From positions 15,037,383-15,101,382 of the forward strand of contig NC_084670.1 in the NCBI RefSeq assembly GCF_028389875.1: a DNA stretch of 64,000 bases, written 5' to 3'. How positions within the stretch are numbered: the first letter of the stretch is position 1; every line of letters begins with the position of its first letter. The translations under genes and the position numbers were made by a program. The notes below the pieces were generated by a model. It was not told the origin of the DNA. It searched no databases and was given only the letters and a program-made list of their open reading frames with translations. This document shows positions 1-12,103 of this stretch, one piece after another. Source of the DNA: Rhea pennata (Eukaryota > Chordata > Aves > Rheiformes > Rheidae).

Positions 1-362
1 AAAAAAAAATTCTGTGTCATAAATGATGAAATGGACATATAGTGAAAATGAAAAGGGCACACAGTGCCAATAGTAAACAGAAAGCAGCCAGCATATTAAT
101 TTTGTCCCCAATATTATTTTTCAAGTACTTTCTTATCGATTTTTTATCTTAAAGGGCAAATTCTTACTTGTTATATATGAAGATCATTATATACACTAAG
201 TATGTGGCTTGTAGATTTTAAGTATGCTAGCGGGGAGGACGGGCAAGGAAAAAACAGGGGAGAGGGAAAGGGAGACCTGCAGAAACACGTTTTTCTAGAG
301 TTAAACATTTTAAGGAGTGATTTTTATAGTTCAGCTGGGACAATATGGGTCTGTACACTTCC

Positions 363-386
363 TTTTTTTTTTTTTTTTTTTTTTTT
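363..386. repeat. Poly(T) tract, 24 bases
   Basis: An uninterrupted run of 24 T bounded by CC and ATAT. No retrocopied sequence or target-site duplication is visible beside it, so it looks like a simple homopolymer rather than the tail of a processed insertion. Confidence 0.95.
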
Positions 387-1224
387 ATATCTTCAAGATT
401 TACATTCTTAAACAAAATATTTATAAATGGAGTCCCGCTTGCCTGGTTTGAAAAAGAAATGTGCTAAGAGCTCAGTTACCCAAGAACAGTGGAATGAGTT
501 CAGAAAGCATATGCTTGAAATTTACTTTAGGTTTGAAAATTTTACAGATATTTTTATACTATGAGTAATGCAAGTACTCTCATAATAGCCCACTGCATTA
601 AAAGGAGAAAAAGGTTGCAGATTTAAACTGTACAATCCAATAAAAAACTATGCTCTTATGGAGGCATCTCATAAGATGTCTTGGAATGATGAACATAGTC
701 GTAGACATCAAAACAATTGATTAACATTAAAAGCTTTTAACTCCAACACAAAATATGCTTTTTTAAATCATCCACAATTCCAGTTTTCTACTCAGATGAT
801 GTTCACAATAAAATTTCCATAAAATGGAACAAGACCAGCAAAAACAGTTACTCTTCTATCTCTGGCTCTTTAAGTGGGATTATCATGTATAATCATTGAC
901 CAGCATAGATGATTGAGAGTAGAATAAGGGTGCAATGTATTCAACATCTTGTATGTTTAGAGTAGCGTAAGGTGGTCACCTATTATAATAGGTGTATTAT
1001 AATAGCACAGACAGGTAAATTAATCTGTGTTACTTGTTTTAGCTTTCCTGGTAGAGCCCTCAACCTGGTCACTCTAACCCAGAGCAAAACCACATGTATC
1101 CTATACAGTTGCTTTCAGAATGGCCACGTGGAGAAATGTACTCATCCAATTATAGTGGTAGAATTATTTTGTCATGTCTTTGCTAGCTAATTTCCCTATG
1201 TAGAACAGTAAACAAGGGTGACAG

Positions 1225-1318
1225 TAACGAAAATGAGGAAACTCCTGTGATAAGAACTTGTGTAAATTTTCCAAGGTTATACAGGAATCAGATGACAGTC
1301 TCCAAGTCTGCAGCTAAA
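1225..1318 (-). mobile_element. MIR-like SINE fossil (antisense)
   Basis: The plus strand reads like a decayed reverse complement of the MIR core. An ATGAGGAAACT block is followed about 30 bases later by CCAAGGTTATACAG, which corresponds to the 'CCAAGGTCACACAG' part of MIR, in the right order and roughly the right spacing. MIR elements are ancient amniote tRNA-derived CORE-SINEs. The match is from memory of the consensus and is heavily diverged. Ends are approximate. Confidence 0.5.
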
Positions 1319-3250
1319 ACCTTTACAAGACAGATACCCTATTTTCTTTCCCAATTTAGCAAAGCACCCTAAGCTTACACTTAAGCACAGAAGGCGCAAA
1401 AGCACTCGCTCAAGGGCCTGTCCAGACCACCACACTTGCTCCAAGCAGAGGCCATGAAGGCATATTGTAGCTGGCTTTAAACCAGCTGGATCAACTGCCC
1501 AGCAGTCAGTTACCATCAGTGCAGAGCTCAGACTATGATACAGCCTCTCCTCCTATCCTGCCAAGAGTGGAAAGCACCATCACACGATAAGCCCATGCTC
1601 AGCTCAGCTGCAAATACTCCACTGGCATCTCCCAAGATAACTAATTTAAAGCGTGTTCAGATATAATGCACAACTAGCAGCCTCTACCATTGCTGCACTA
1701 TGCAAATATTCAATAAAACTTCATTTTGCTTACGTATATGCTTACAAGTAAATATATGTACAGTAATTGTAATGAATTCAGGTTCAAAGATCTTAGTTTG
1801 TATCCCTCGCTCAGTAACAGCAATGATGTGGTGTTTGCCTTTTGCTTTAGGGTAGGAGGAAGCTCCTAGAAGGACAGCAATTAGAAACAATTAAAAAGCA
1901 TCTACAATTGTAATTATGATGATTGATCAATCTACTTTTACATGTTCCAAAGAATGCTGAGTGGATTTCAAGTCCAAAGATTGGGCATTATCATCAAAAG
2001 GTTTGCAATCTATTTTATATCTTTGATGAGTTGCAAATGGAAAGCCTGGAAGAGTCAAACATAAGAAAATATCTACAAGAGTACAACTAGTCTGAGGATA
2101 AAATGGAATATTCCCAATGCAGGGTCAGCTATCTATTTGGGGAGTAGACCTCAGGCATATGCTAGTAAAAATTTGTTTGCAAATTATGGACTTTGAAAAA
2201 AACAGAGCAGATTAAATGCACAAGTGATAATTTCTAGTGTGACTCTCTGTGTGAAAAAAAAAGGCAGAATTTTGCACAACTAGTAGGTGTTGTATTTGCC
2301 CATGGGGAGACCAGCAGTTGAGAGAGAATTACAGTATTCTAGCTTGAAAAGAATTCCAACTGAGCTGTTTGCTGCTTTTGGCATTTTATGTTCATTGGAA
2401 ATGTTTCATACATCATCACCAGTAATGACAGCAAAGAAAACAAGTTCATATTATAAGCCTTGCTAATGACTTTGTTGTTTTTGAAAAATAAGGGAAAACT
2501 TATTTTCATAAACTGGTACAGACAAAGCTGGACAGAGCAAAAGAAAAATTGACAAACGAATAAATTAAAAAATGCTAAGAGTTTATAGCGCTGCATATAT
2601 TCTATTTTCAATTCATGTTAAGCAAACAATATATTCAGAAAGTGTCTGAATATTAGAAAACGAGATCCTAAGGTCAACTGTCAATGTTTCTCCAATCATC
2701 CTTGTAAGCATATCTGTCTCTTTAAGGCTTTGGCTGAAATGAAATACCCCTGAAGCCTTCTGACAAACATTTTGCCAATCAGCTGGATATGTGTTAATCA
2801 GCCGCGGTGAAAGCATGGCTTCACTCTCTCACACAGCCTCTTTTCTGTGATGTTTGTTAGCTAACCTGTTGTTTAATTAAGGACTTGTCATAGTTATAAG
2901 CTCAGACACTGACTTCCCATTAATCACTAGCTAACATAATACAAATCTCTAATCATCCAGTCTTGATTCTTTGTCATCAAAGGATCTAGCTCTGTTATGA
3001 TAATGAGTTTTTAAATAACCTGGAACTCTTAACACCAAGGCTAGGCTGAAGACCACCCGAATGGTCTCACAGCTGTCAAACGATAGGTCTCATCAGTAAT
3101 TGCCATTAATGTTTTTATTTGTATTTTTAGTTTTGTCCATTCAGAATAGTACAGTTTTTTCAACAGAGCAACCAACATTTTAAGCCAGCTACAAAATAGT
3201 AATGTTACTGTATTTCCAGATGAGAGACTTGGGCTTCATTTCCAAGCCTG

Positions 3251-3288
3251 GGCTGAAATCAGCTATATGGGTCCAGGATTTCAGCTCA
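3251..3288. mobile_element. Palindromic MITE-like fossil with hairpin
   Basis: A perfect 9-bp inverted repeat, GCTGAAATC (3252-3260) and GATTTCAGC (3277-3285), encloses 16 bases. The right side reads GTCCAGGATTTCAGC. This resembles the ends of a palindromic repeat common in turtle and crocodilian genomes, whose arms end in TGAAATCCTGGCC and GGCCAGGATTTCA. If so, this copy has lost most of its centre. The inverted repeat is seen directly; the family assignment is inference. Confidence 0.4.
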
Positions 3289-3290
3289 GA

Positions 3291-3983
3291 TATTTTGCTT
3301 CTGATTCTCCTGAGGTGCCTGATTTTCCAAAAATTTGTGTTTCCTAAATAACTAGGAGAATCCCTACCTTAAGGACTGACCTCTAAAGGCAACCTATTTG
3401 AAATAATACAAACATGCTCCACCTCTTTCATATACAGACTTGTAAAACACAGAGGCTTTTAATGTTCTTTCACAATATTTCTGGTATTTTGATTTCAGTA
3501 ATTCACTTATTTCAAACCTTAAAGTGAATTCAGCATATTAAGCATTTACTGAGGCCAAAAAGAATAATTAAAAAAAGCAGAGAAATAAGAGTAAGAATAA
3601 GATAAAGAGTTGTCTAGTAGAGCAAAAATCAAGCCTGCATTACTACATAGTAAAACTTAAGAATTATTCTGCTGGTGTTAGCCATATGCTATTAAATCTA
3701 GAAGGCGACTATTAATATCACAGGGGCTGTTACAGAATATAGACCAAAAAGAGACTGCATTACAAGATAATGTGAAAACGTATCATTTGGAAGGCTAGCA
3801 CTGTAGTTATGGACTACACCTGGTATGGTCCTGCAGCACCAACAGATTACTGAGAACGAGCACTCTTTTTTGACACTGTGATCATTCAGATCAAGGCATA
3901 TTTAATCCTTACCATTATCTCTAAACTTCTCTTTAAATAAAGGAGCTATTTTTGTGGCCTGGTGCATGTGACTAGATTTGAAA
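3291..3983. other. Non-coding AT-rich DNA
   Basis: Nothing is recognised here. No open frame of note or repeat motif was found. The last bases before 3988 form the left flank of the LTR. Confidence 0.75.
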
Positions 3984-3987
3984 ATGC

Positions 3988-4458
3988 TGTTGAAGAAATT
4001 CTCCACACTTTCGGGGTTGGGTCAGAACAGAAGCTTTATTTACTATAGCGCTACAGGAGAGAGGATGTGGCAGCAGAGGCGACGAAAAGCCTCACCAGTA
4101 CGGTCGCCACGTACCTACAGGAACAAGGTAATTGCTGATGTATTTCCTTACTCATTCAAGAAGCTTCTTGCTAGACAGTCACAGGTCGCAGCCTAAACCC
4201 GCCTCCGGGCCGGCTGGATCCGGTTTGAACCGGCCACTCTGCTGAGAGCCTCTCTGTGAAGGAAAGTGCTGGAACACGGAAGGAACTTTCCAATACAGGC
4301 CTCAGTCAAAGTTCTTCTCCCTAAATAAAGCTTAAAATACATTACATAGCCTGTATATTTACACAAACTACTGCCATGTGAAATTATATTATTTTGCTAG
4401 TTTGATTCGTACAAGTAAGGTTAGATGTCAAGGAGAGGCCTCTGCGGGCTGTAGGACA
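3988..4458 (-). mobile_element. Solo LTR of an endogenous retrovirus (probable)
   Basis: Read on the minus strand, this 471-bp segment starts TGTCCTACAG and ends CTTCAACA, giving TGT...ACA termini. It carries a canonical AATAAA polyadenylation signal (plus-strand TTTATT at 4035-4040) about 50 bases before its 3' end, where an LTR's R/U5 should have it. It is flanked by a 4-bp direct repeat, ATGC (3984-3987 and 4459-4462), the size made by gammaretrovirus-like (ERV1) integrases. It is clearly richer in GC and CpG than its AT-rich surroundings. No primer-binding site, polypurine tract or gag/pol/env-like reading frame adjoins either side, so a solo LTR left by recombination between two LTRs is the simplest reading. 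The 72-codon plus-strand frame across its left part is incidental. The family is not identified, and a 4-bp flank alone is weak support. Confidence 0.6.
4035..4040 (-). promoter_or_regulatory. AATAAA polyadenylation signal of the LTR
   Basis: Minus-strand AATAAA lies within AGTAAATAAAGCTTCTG, 47 bases before the LTR's 3' terminus at 3988. The position fits the end of R in a retroviral LTR. Whether it is used cannot be seen. Confidence 0.5.
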
Positions 4459-4773
4459 ATGCCAGCTCTAGCCTATACATAGGGTGTTAGGAAATGATAC
4501 ATTTTCATGTTATCTTGTGAGACAATACAGATAAATGATGAATATTACATGTTTCTTAGCACTACAGATTTGTAAGGTCAGAAGTGAAGGTCAATTCCTC
4601 TTTCTGTTATAAAACTCATAATTCCAGAATTTATAATAGCTACGTTTTAATTTGTCTTGAACTGCAATTTTGCATCAGCCTCTCTGAGAGGTTGCAGTAT
4701 TTGGGAGTTTTGTAAATCTTCATGCTATTTTTTGTAAAAGATGAAACAATTAGAACCCGAGGCTGATCATTTG

Positions 4774-4796
4774 GAAGCACTTTTCTGAAGTGCTTC
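4774..4796. repeat. Perfect 9-bp hairpin
   Basis: GAAGCACTT (4774-4782) and AAGTGCTTC (4788-4796) form a perfect inverted repeat around a 5-base loop, TTCTG. The stem is too short for a microRNA precursor. No flanking complementarity extends it. Confidence 0.85.
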
Positions 4797-4865
4797 AGTA
4801 TCACAGTTAAAGCCCATGAAATATAACTATGCAAGCATGGGATTAGCTGGCTCTGTTTCCAGTTT

Positions 4866-4877
4866 GGGGGGGGGGGG
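4866..4877. repeat. Poly(G) run, 12 bases
   Basis: Twelve consecutive G on the plus strand, followed by AGG. It could form a G-quadruplex or be slippage-prone. A second run of 10 G lies at 7887-7896. Confidence 0.9.
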
Positions 4878-7800
4878 AGGCAAAAACCTCAATATGAAGG
4901 AAGCAGAATAATGTCTAAATGAAGCACCTGCCTCTGTCCAACAGATGCTTTTCCCTACATGTTAATCTAACAGATGAATGGGAAGAGTGCATCACACAGA
5001 GTAATGATTGCGTTCAGTGAACAGAGGTAGATGTCCATAACCATTTGAATCAGGAAAGAAAAACTGGAAATATTGACTGCAGAATGTCGTATTATTTCTT
5101 TCACAGTGAAGATGGATAGCAGTGAACAAATCCCTTTTCTTGGCAGAGCCTTGAAGCGACTGTGGGATCCCCTCCGGGAGGCAGCTACTGGGGGGCCACA
5201 GCAGGCAGGGTATGTGGTCTGGGCACATAGGCACTGCCAAGGGGAGGCCGTTTCTGTGGAGCAGAACTTGGGGCTTGAAGTCCATAGGCGCTTTTCCTCC
5301 AAATGACTGCAAAATTTGATCTTTAGCTATTGAAATGAAGGTAATGTGTAGTACAGGGTAACAATTAACTCACATTCAACAATGTCCTTTGGTGAGAGTA
5401 AAAATGGAGCTAAACATTGAATCCTGCTTGGACTAAAAAGGTTTGAGTGCCTTTAATGTCACTTATAAACGAAGCATCATTTTTAAGCCTTCAAACAGCT
5501 CTGTAGACAGACAGACCATACATACATCTCTTAACGTTAAAATTTTTCAAATGTTGATATATTCTACTGGATAAGGTGCCCTATTCCTATGTGAACACAA
5601 AGGCTGCATGTACCTTTAATGAATGACTTTATTCACTCTGATAGCCATTGCCATCTTCTCTTCCTGTAGTAAAAATAGAATAGAAATGGAAAAAGGGGCT
5701 TGAACTGAAAAATTAAATGCACTTTTTGCATAAGATGTTTTGTTGGCTTCGGTTTTATCTCTGTATACTCTGATGTTTGTGAAATTTGATTCATATTATT
5801 GCAAAGAGTATTTGTTCCCCTTCATTTGAGTTCAGATAGAGTTTGTATATTCTCTTAAGTATAATAAATGTCATGATACTCTTGGGTGGTTTTCCATTGT
5901 ATGTGGTCCTGTCCACCTCTTGCCAAGTTTTGACTGTAGACTCAAGATTTTTGGACAGGGTTACTGGGAGGAGACTGACTGGATCACTTTCTTTTGCTGT
6001 GTGTTTCAGGAAATCAGTTTTAACTTGCTCAGTTTAGTAAAGACAGCAGAAGACTAATCTCTGCAGTACATTTTGTAGCTGAAAAACATAGTATCAGATT
6101 GCAAAGTGTAATTTACTTTGCACTCTACAGTTGTAGTTCTTTCACCTACCTCAAAAAATCTCAATAAAAAAACTGCATGTCATGGTTCAAGATCAACCTA
6201 TTTCATTATTAGCAAGAAGATTGTATTAGAAATGTGCAATATATGTATTATTTGTGACTACTACTGAGAGTAGATTGAAAATGAGTTTGGTTGTCTATCT
6301 ATATTCTGTACTTATACAAATTGATGTCAATTTTTTATACAAAGCAATATTGTTCATTCTGGAGCATAACAATACTTTTCTCTCTTAACTCGTATATGGG
6401 AAGTGGCTATTCTCCTTATCAATGTATGAGTATACATGGACCTACTGACTTCATACTCTCATCATAAATAACATAAATAACTGATTTATCTTCACTTCAG
6501 AATTTAGTCTGTAGTAAAAGATATGGTTATGTGGTTCTGATCACACACAATATTAATTATGTCTAAATACCCACGCTTGAGATTTTAATGAAAAACTTTT
6601 CTTAATCTGTTCGAAGATTGTGCTAAGATATTTCCCTAATGATTGTAGTATATGCGGCATACTGTATAGATACACATGTATCCAATCGCTTAATCATAAA
6701 TGATGTAAATAGATGGTAGTATTTATAAAATGTGATGCAGGAAATTTATTTACTCCAGACTAAACAGAAGCAAAGAATCCTAGCTTACTCTTGTACATAC
6801 AAATATGCACATATGCAGAGTATTTTGAGAGAGAGTACATGCTAAAGAAAGGGCTTTTGCTATGACGTTTTACATATGGTATTAGGACTGAGCTATAAAA
6901 CTATGTATTAATGGTCTATGCCTCGTGAAATTAAATTCACACTTAAATTCAGTGTTCACTATATCCATCAAAAAGCACACAGAACATGGGAGCATACATT
7001 TAAAATACAAAAACACAATTCAAAAAAATAAAAACACACAAAAATACTGAAAATACTTAGAACACTAGCAAGCAGGGAAATATGTCACCCCTGCCTCAAC
7101 ATATTTAATGGAGACTTTTTGCTTAGTATTTGAAGATCCATACAGCTCTGTTTGCAGCATTCTGTGCAGAATCTACTGCTGAAATGTTCAGGAAAAGTTT
7201 TGAGTAGGTGTATCTTTACACCTGTATGAAAAACATCAGAGCCTCATAACATTATGGCACATGAAATTAGGCTATAATTACGTACTGTAGTTTTTCACAA
7301 TAAGATACATCTCTAGAATGATCATATCTCTCTTTGGAAAAAATCTCTCCATTCAGAAAGTCCAGATAAAAGGAAATCCCATATAGGTGATAGTTTAGTT
7401 AAGTTCTGATGTCCCAGGTGAGTTTCTTTTGTTTCCTAACTTCCCTGTCCCATTTTATCCTGCTATCCTTTCCCTAAATTCATTTGGCTTTCAGTATTCT
7501 GCCTCCAAGCTCTGCCCCAGACCATTGCTTAGATTCCCACTGCGTCCTTTGTGCTCTCTCTCTGGTCTATGTGCATTCTTCAAGAACAGTAAAATCAAAT
7601 AGCTTTTAGCTCGGTAGACTCAGAAAACAGTGAGTAGCCAAAGGCTTTTCTTGTAGTGAATGTTGCTGAAAAGGTCTGTACATTTTTACCTTTTATGTAT
7701 TTTGACTAAGATTTTCTAAGCCACCACGTGGCTACACAATACTAGCAATGAGAGGAAGGATTTATTAGGTTCTAGCCATGATCTCAGTTTCAGGTAATCA

Positions 7801-7886
7801 GAAAACAGTGCAGTCATAGTTCTCTTGCTATTAAAATCCTGGTCCTAGCAAATGAGTGGTGGAAGGAAGGGCAGCAATTTAGGTAA

Positions 7887-7896
7887 GGGGGGGGGG
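7887..7896. repeat. Poly(G) run, 10 bases
   Basis: Ten consecutive G followed by AGGG. It is a simple homopolymer in otherwise AT-rich DNA. Confidence 0.9.
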
Positions 7897-10049
7897 AGGG
7901 TGAAAGAAAAAGGTATAAAGCAGAAACAAGGACCTAAATTGCAGATTCCAGCTGGAAATTCATTGCAAAAATCCTGCTACACAAACACTGATGCTTTCTA
8001 ATACTTGTAAGTCACAGAGCACTTCTTTAAAAAGGAGTGAGTTTCTTTCTCTATTTGCTTATCTGAAGTAATATTTACTTTAATTATTGTAATACCAATG
8101 GTTAATCATTGGGTATATTTTAAAAGTGGTGATTTTAATGCATCTTATTTACCTTTTATTTATCTGTACTTTAAAACATATTTCTAAATATTTTTAATTT
8201 AAACCACCATTTCCCAGTTACCTAAAAGACAAAGAAAGTCATGCTACCATGATCATATTCTCATGTAGGGCTTGCCTACATACAGGTACTGAGGAAGTTA
8301 ATATGAAATTATCTTTGTATAAATTCAGATTGAATAGTAATAACTCCTTATTTGGACCTTATTATTCCACAGAAAAGGTGTCTTTCTGCAAACTAGGGTA
8401 ACCCACTTCTAAAATCCACAGGAAGAGGTAGAGAATAGCTTTCGCTGAGCAACTCTTCCACACTAGCTATGCTGTACTTCTTCCTCACACTGGTAAGCCC
8501 TCAGAAATTTGATCCATGCTTTTGTAATAAATGATATTAGTAAAAATGATATTCACCAGAAATCCAGCCTGACAACATCAAAATATTGATTAAAATGTGT
8601 TCAGAAAGGAATTAATTATGAATAAAAGATTTGACAGTATTCTTGGATGGTGCTTGTAGTCCCATAGATCCTTCTTTTCTATGTTGTCGGCTCTGGATGA
8701 AAGTTTTTGACCATGGTCCGAGCTGGAATCTGTGTGTCTGTCTATCTAGGGATGCAGTGGTATCCAACTGCAGCTGCACCTGTTCTGTTCTAGCTGTTGC
8801 TGAACTTGCAGGAAGACACTGGTCTTGTCTTGAAATATTTCAAGTGTATTTGACAAAAAGGTTTTATGTCTATGGGATTCAAGGTTTACTAGCAATCTCA
8901 ATCTTATCAAGGCAGATTGACAGTGATGCCGATCAGTGCTTGTATCAAAGCTTTTCCTGTAAAGTAGACTATTTAAAAGATTTTTCCTCTGTGTATATCT
9001 TCCAGTGTGGCATCATACTTTCCACTCAGTCAAAATGCTTAGGGAACCTTTATCCTCCTCTCAGTTTATTTTTTTCATATAAGTTGTAATAACTTTTTTT
9101 ATTCATATTTCTCTCTTTAATGTGCTTGATATTGGCTAGTGGATTACAAAGTTATTAAGGGAGCATACAGAGTGATATACACCAAGTGGTTGTGCATTTG
9201 TAGGGAATAAAGCTAAAAGCAAAGAAAGATAAAGAAGGCCTACAATATGTGGATGTACAGAATGGCATAGTGGCAATCGAGAAACATGTTCTGCCTTCCT
9301 ATATGAAGAATTTGAATTTCCCTCTTGAAACAAAGAGCAAGTAATTATCTCTAAAGAAGAAACAGATCTTGTCTTGAATGAGATGCGAGTAACGTTTGGA
9401 GAAGAATGAATGTGTTTCATTTGGCCATATTTATGTTAAGCTGAAAATGTTTTTAGACAACACAGGAACTGAATGACCCTAGGACTGTTTTCTGGTAGTA
9501 GCAAAGGGAGCAAGCAATTGGGTTTAAAGTGGAGTTTAATATTTATCAAGCAATTTTACAACGTGACAGGCTGAAATTTCATTTGATAACTTAGAAGATG
9601 CTGCCTTCCATTTCTCTGCATTCATACAGTGTAATGTATAATCATAGAAAGACTATCGTATGCTCGAAGAGTTAACTGTAAGAACTATGAGAAAAATAGT
9701 ATTAATGAAAATGCTATTAGGCAAAATCAATAGGAGGGAGAGGAACAAAATTAAGAGAGGGAAGGAAGTCACTTGGAAAGTCTCAAGTTTTACTTCATGG
9801 AATCAAAGGAGGACAGAGAAAAAAGGGTTGAGAGTAACAGAAGAGTCACGATATTGTAGAGCATGAATAATTTATCTGTAGAGATGTAAGGAAGTGAGTG
9901 ATATTATACAGGCTGTGGAAAGGAAAGTCTTCAGAAGAATAAGGCTAGGAGTATGGAGAGTTGTTATCTACAAAAACTGGGCCAGTACTGAATGGAGAAA
10001 TAATGGAAGGGAATCTGTGAGATTTCTGGGTGAGGACTGATATGGAAAA

Positions 10050-10123
10050 GACCAGATTTTCAGTTGCTATAAATCCAGTATATATATATATTTTTAGGTC
10101 AGCTCACACCAGCTAAAGCTGTT
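10050..10123. mobile_element. Palindromic MITE-like fossil split by a TA repeat
   Basis: The left part, GACCAGATTTTCAG then a degraded TGCTATAAATC, and the right part, GGTCAGCTCACACCAGCT, are approximate inverted copies. They resemble the two arms of a palindromic sauropsid repeat (arms of the form CCAGATTTTCAGCTGGTGTAAATC and its complement). Most arm differences are transitions, as expected of methylation-driven decay. The centre is replaced by a TA dinucleotide tract (about 10079-10090) and a T run. The assignment is from memory of the family; the arm complementarity is seen directly but imperfect. Confidence 0.5.
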
Positions 10124-12103
10124 ACAGCACTGCTTGGGTTTGCAGAAAACAATCTGTGAGAAGTCCTGTTGCCATCCTGTTAGCTTCTCTCTGGCTTCAC
10201 TGCCAGGCAAAGACTGGAAAAAGATGTGCTGCAAAGAGATTCCCCTGCGGATCCTCAGTTACCATCTGGAGTGGCAGATAGTCGAATATATGAGAATAGC
10301 CTTAGCCCAGGGAGAATACAGCAGGTGGCTAGGTGCAGGTAAATTTTTGTTCCACACTGAGTTCCATCAACCACATTTTGTCTGCACCTGGTAATCGGGG
10401 CCACTATTTTTAATTGCCTATAATGTAGAATTTAATAAGTTATCACCTACCAAAATTCATACCCCAAAGTTCAAGATAGAAATATACTTGACTTACTAAA
10501 TCTTTAAAGAAAGCTTTTGAAAAATTAAGCTTGTTTTTATTTACATGGTATCAAAATTGCAGTCTAGATTTTACTGCAATAAAATATACTAAACATAAAG
10601 TGAAATCCCTGCCCAGAAGAACTTACCGTATAAATAACAAATACAGTAATTGGTGAAACATACCTGTTTTTATGCTTAGATATTTCAGAAAAACAACCAA
10701 ATGTAATTTTATAAACTTTCTGAAATAATTCACCTCTGGGATTAAGAACAAGCGTTTATGAAATTTCAGCTCTAAGAATAATTGTTTCCAAAAGTTAGTG
10801 GCAGCTGAAAATAGAAACCAATAATAGAAGTGCCTTGTCGACCATAACTGTTATAATGGTAGCACAATACTATAATGAGAAAACAGCTAATTGTTTCTTT
10901 GTTTCTTAAGAGCTCTCTAAAAAGATAGATGAAAAACAGGAATCCAGCATCTCATCTGGTATAAACCGAAATAGCTCCATTTTAAATAAGGCTATTTGAA
11001 AAGTGTATTACAAAATACACCTGAGATTTATTTCAACCACTCAGCATTAGTACTCATAAGAAATATTTCATGTCTCACTTTACATAGCCTAAGCCTTCAA
11101 ATCAACATCTTGTATTTAAAACAATTTTTAGCTTGTTTTCTATGACTTTGTAAATTAAGTAAGCACTTGGTAATGAAGAAGGCCAAGGTGATGGAGTCAT
11201 AGGACCCAGAGTCATAATAACATTCTCAATGTTTCCCAGATCTGGATTTCTTAAATTCTCTTGATGACTAAGGTTATCCACATATCTTAACTAGTTTCAA
11301 GAATCTGCATGCAAAAGATCATTTGTAAGCAGAATCATATATTGGAATTCATTTGTGAACTGAATTACTTATTTCCTGATTTTGCCAAGGTTTATTCTCC
11401 AAATTTAAGATTGCCTTAAATGTTTTATTTTTGCATAAAATGTACAATTATAGAGTGTTATCAGTCTGTGTATATTCTCTTCCATGCTGGCTAAGAACAG
11501 CCTCGTTCTACCTTATTGTTAACTTTCCTGCTTTGCTTTTGCCATCAATTTAAGCCAAGACATACAGTCATGGAATTTCCATATCAGACTGGCTTTAAAT
11601 GTTTACCTTGTGTCTTTAATACTTGAAATATGATCACTTCAAAATGTTGCAAATGTTATAGCACTATGGCATTTCCCTGGCCTGGAGCCCAGCACCCACA
11701 GTGAGAGAACAACTGGTTCATCAGTTTGCGTGCCAGGGCCGGGCTCTGGAGCTGTGCCACAGCCAGGGCACTGGCTCAGACCAACTGTCCAGGAATCGCA
11801 TGGACTGTGGGACCACAGTTCTCTGTATTCATCCAAGCAGTGATGGACCTTCACAGACAATCTCACTCTGTAGTAATGTGTTATTGAAGCTTGCTAACCA
11901 AACCACATTCCAGAAGAAGTCTTCATACAGGGAAATATTTCTTAATTTGGACAAAGACATGGATTTCTTGGAAATTTTACAAAAATATATTAACTAGGAT
12001 GGAGAACCTTGTGAAGGTACCTCCTTTTGTACAGTTCTAAGTTTAAAGTAATTGCTAGATACTTCTTAAAATATCTACAGGAAAAAAAAAAAAAAACTGA
12101 TTT
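10124..12103. other. Non-coding AT-rich DNA
   Basis: No gene is supported. The segment 10130-10400 is open for 86 codons on the plus strand and 11670-11870 is GC-richer and open on both strands, but neither shows recognisable protein motifs. A 15-base poly(A) run (12082-12096) sits just before the CR1 3' end. A stretch near 10599-10622 weakly resembles the arm of the TGAAATCCTGGCC-type palindrome. Confidence 0.75.

Larger units (their letters stand above)
1..3240. other. Non-coding AT-rich DNA
   Basis: No gene is supported. Open frames are short and lack recognisable protein motifs. The block holds a 24-base poly(T) tract (363-386) and a MIR-like fossil near 1.2 kb, both listed separately. 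A moderately GC-richer patch (about 1380-1620) contains no recognisable element. From about 2855 to 3020 there are many TAAT/ATTA and AATC-type motifs; see the findings. Confidence 0.8.
4463..10049. other. Non-coding AT-rich DNA
   Basis: No gene is supported. It contains poly(G) runs (4866-4877 and 7887-7896), a perfect hairpin (4774-4796) and a GC-richer patch at about 5130-5300 open in several frames but without recognisable motifs. The window's longest ATG-initiated frame, 152 codons at 8631-9089 plus, shows no domain, splice context or periodic composition suggesting a gene. From about 9660 to 10010 the plus strand is purine-rich. Confidence 0.8.

Noticed and set aside
4205..4245. Pol III A-box-like and B-box-like motifs on the minus strand (AGCAGAGTGG and GGTTCAAACC)
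   Set aside because: They are directly adjacent instead of 30-60 bases apart, cannot fold as a tRNA, and lie inside the proposed LTR.
8631..9089. Longest ATG-initiated open frame, 152 codons, plus strand
   Set aside because: No recognisable domain, signal or codon pattern. One such frame is plausible by chance among six frames of 64 kb.
10599..10622. TGAAATCCCTGCCC-like palindromic-element arm
   Set aside because: Only one short arm, with no centre or opposite arm.
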